From positions 1-7,578 of the forward strand of contig JAIRXV010000007.1 of assembly GCA_031268115.1 (NCBI GenBank): a stretch of DNA of 7,578 bases, read 5' to 3'. Below the pieces are notes generated by a model. It had not been told where the DNA came from, made no database searches, and worked only from the letters and a program-made list of their open reading frames with translations. Source of the stretch: Bifidobacteriaceae bacterium (lineage in GTDB: Bacteria; Actinomycetota; Actinomycetes; Actinomycetales; WQXJ01). The position numbers and the translations under genes were made by a program. Each line of letters begins with the position of its first letter. Position 1 is the first letter of the stretch. Positions 6,226 to 7,578 of the stretch are shown piece after piece.

Positions 6226-7569
6226 ATGGCCAAAGCAACTGCGAAGACAACTCCCGCCGCGAGCGGCGCCAACGACTATCCCCTTGCGCGAGTGCCCCAA
6301 GAGGCCCGATACGGCTGGTTCTCCGTTGCAGTGCAACGGTTTGGCCAGATCTCTGCTCTTTCTCAATTCCTACTCGGATCGACACTGGGTTTCGGGATGG
6401 CGTTCTGGGACGCCTTCTGGGCCATCACGCTTGGTGCGGTGATCCTCGAACTCTTCATGATCTTCGTCGGCTTCATAGGGGTTCGCGAAGGCCTCAACAC
6501 GTCGGTTCTGGCGCGCTGGGTTGGATTCGGCACGGCCGGCTCCGCCGTGATCGGTCTTGTTATCGCGATATCTCTGATCGGCTGGTTTGGCATTCAATCG
6601 GGCGTGTCCGCGGTCGGGCTCGCGACGTTGATGCCATTCTTGCCCGAATGGGCCTGGGCCGTGGTCTTCGGTTTGGTAGTTACGGCCGTCGTACTGAAGG
6701 GCTTTGTCGGAATGCAGTGGGTGGCAAACGTCACGGTCCCAGTATTCGTGATCGTGGTCGGTTGGGCCGTCATCTCGGAATTGTCGAAACACTCGGTTTC
6801 GGGTCTCATCGCTGAGGGCCCGCCGGGCGATCCGCTGTCGCTGTCGGTTGGGATCACTCTCGTTGCTGGGAGTTTTATTGCAGGGGCGGTCATCACGCCC
6901 GACATGACCCGTTTCAACCGGACCAGGGCGGACGTAGTCAAGCAGACCATAGTCGGGATCACCATCGGGGAATACGCAATTGGCCTTTCCGGCGTGTTGC
7001 TGGCCCATGCGGTGAAATCGGCTGATATCAACGTCGTCATCATGTCTTCCGTCGGGTGGGTGGGTATTATAGTCATAATCTTCGGAACACTGAAGATCAA
7101 CGACTGGAACCTATATTCGGGCGGCCTGGGGTTTGTCAATTTCATTGATGTGGTCTTCAAGAAGAAGCTGTCGCGGCCCGCGGTTTCAGCAGTAGTGGGA
7201 GTAGTCGGAACAGGCCTGGCGGCGGGTGGTATCCTCGACTTCTTTGTGCCATTCCTGACCATCCTGTCGGCCGCGTTCCCGCCGATCGTTGGCATAGTGT
7301 TGGCTGAGTACTTCGTGGTGAAGAAATGGCGCCCCGATCTCGATGAAAGTCGCCAAGCGGGTGTGCTGCCCGCGACATCGCCGGTCTGGGTACCGGCCAC
7401 GCTGGCGATCTGGCTGGTGTCTTCGTTGGTCGGCTACTTTGTTCACTGGGGCCTGGCCTCCATCAACGCGGTGGTGTTGGCGTTCTTGCTGTACGTCATC
7501 GCCGGCAAGACTGGACTGTTGGTGAGTATCGGCGAAGCCAAGACTGAGACCGATAAGCAGGAGGCGTAA
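6226..7569 (+). CDS. NCS1-family nucleobase permease, CodB-like
   Basis: This 447-residue integral membrane transporter of the nucleobase:cation symporter-1 family most resembles cytosine permease CodB, so the likely cargo is cytosine or a related nucleobase or hydantoin-type compound, moved inward with a cation. The soluble N-terminus carries VPQEARYGW (23-31), matching the VPQ-AR entry motif of CodB-type proteins. About twelve hydrophobic segments follow. Family-like landmarks are GSTLGFGMAFWDAFWAITLG in the first helices, ITPDMTRFNR (223-232; TADF-RF in CodB), and NDWNLYSGGLGFVNF (292-306; the ND-NLY-GLGF region in CodB). E. coli CodB is 419 residues, so the gene is full length with a charged C-terminal tail. 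ATG 6226 has AAGGAGG at 6212-6218, seven bases upstream. Its TAA directly abuts the next ATG, so the two are probably cotranscribed. Family is confident; exact substrate is not. Confidence 0.92.
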   Translation: MAKATAKTTPAASGANDYPLARVPQEARYGWFSVAVQRFGQISALSQFLLGSTLGFGMAFWDAFWAITLGAVILELFMIFVGFIGVREGLNTSVLARWVGFGTAGSAVIGLVIAISLIGWFGIQSGVSAVGLATLMPFLPEWAWAVVFGLVVTAVVLKGFVGMQWVANVTVPVFVIVVGWAVISELSKHSVSGLIAEGPPGDPLSLSVGITLVAGSFIAGAVITPDMTRFNRTRADVVKQTIVGITIGEYAIGLSGVLLAHAVKSADINVVIMSSVGWVGIIVIIFGTLKINDWNLYSGGLGFVNFIDVVFKKKLSRPAVSAVVGVVGTGLAAGGILDFFVPFLTILSAAFPPIVGIVLAEYFVVKKWRPDLDESRQAGVLPATSPVWVPATLAIWLVSSLVGYFVHWGLASINAVVLAFLLYVIAGKTGLLVSIGEAKTETDKQEA

Positions 7570-7578
7570 ATGCGGATC
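7570..7578 (+). CDS. Start of the next gene in the permease operon (three codons visible)
   Basis: ATG 7570 follows the permease TAA without a gap, and AGGAGG (7559-7564), inside the end of the permease gene, lies five bases upstream. Only Met-Arg-Ile is in view, so the product cannot be named. By context it may be an enzyme acting on the transported compound, for example a deaminase or hydrolase; this is inference. Confidence 0.6.

Noticed and set aside
6192..6815. Plus-strand open frame of 207 codons overlapping the permease
   Set aside because: It is an out-of-frame reading of the permease with Arg/Gly/His-rich composition, while the permease start has an excellent ribosome binding site.
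6594..7400. Minus-strand open frame of 268 codons
   Set aside because: It is antisense to the permease, Thr/Pro-rich, with no ribosome binding site; the plus-strand frame has clear NCS1 features.

Overview
The window is GC-rich, with high-GC codon use, Shine-Dalgarno-led genes and a secreted multidomain glycosidase. This suggests an actinobacterium, probably a host- or plant-polymer-associated one. The lineage is inferred from gene content and style, not from a marker gene. There are no rRNA or tRNA genes, insertion sequences, CRISPR arrays or phage genes in view. It looks like ordinary chromosome with two back-to-back gene sets diverging from about 4476-4901.

Left half, minus strand. A conserved protein of unknown function (3684-4475) is followed, after a 249-base gap with a candidate U-less terminator, by a very large secreted glycoside hydrolase family 3 enzyme. 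That enzyme starts at 3434 and is still open at base 1 (at least 1144 residues). It has a signal peptide, the GH3 catalytic barrel, a C-terminal GH3 domain split by a fascin-like beta-trefoil insertion, an FnIII-like domain and the beginning of a further beta-rich, probably carbohydrate-binding, module.

Centre. A gene-free stretch of about 425 bases separates the divergent genes. It contains GC-rich inverted repeats and, next to the plus-strand gene, a compact extended -10 promoter overlapped by a perfect 16-bp palindrome. This drives a two-gene unit: a two-TM SPFH/band-7 membrane protein (4902-5819), overlapped by a small ribbon-helix-helix DNA-binding protein with an AT-hook-like tail (5812-6063). 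A perfect 18-bp inverted repeat with a 3-base loop lies inside the start of the small gene, over its alternative GTG start. The pair, its palindromic promoter and the internal hairpin form the most interesting part of the window: a possible autoregulated membrane-protein/DNA-binding-protein module.

Right end. After a 162-base gap comes a CodB-like NCS1 nucleobase permease (6226-7569). Its stop codon is immediately followed by the ATG of another gene (7570) with its own strong ribosome binding site, so the permease is probably cotranscribed with a catabolic or salvage enzyme outside the window.
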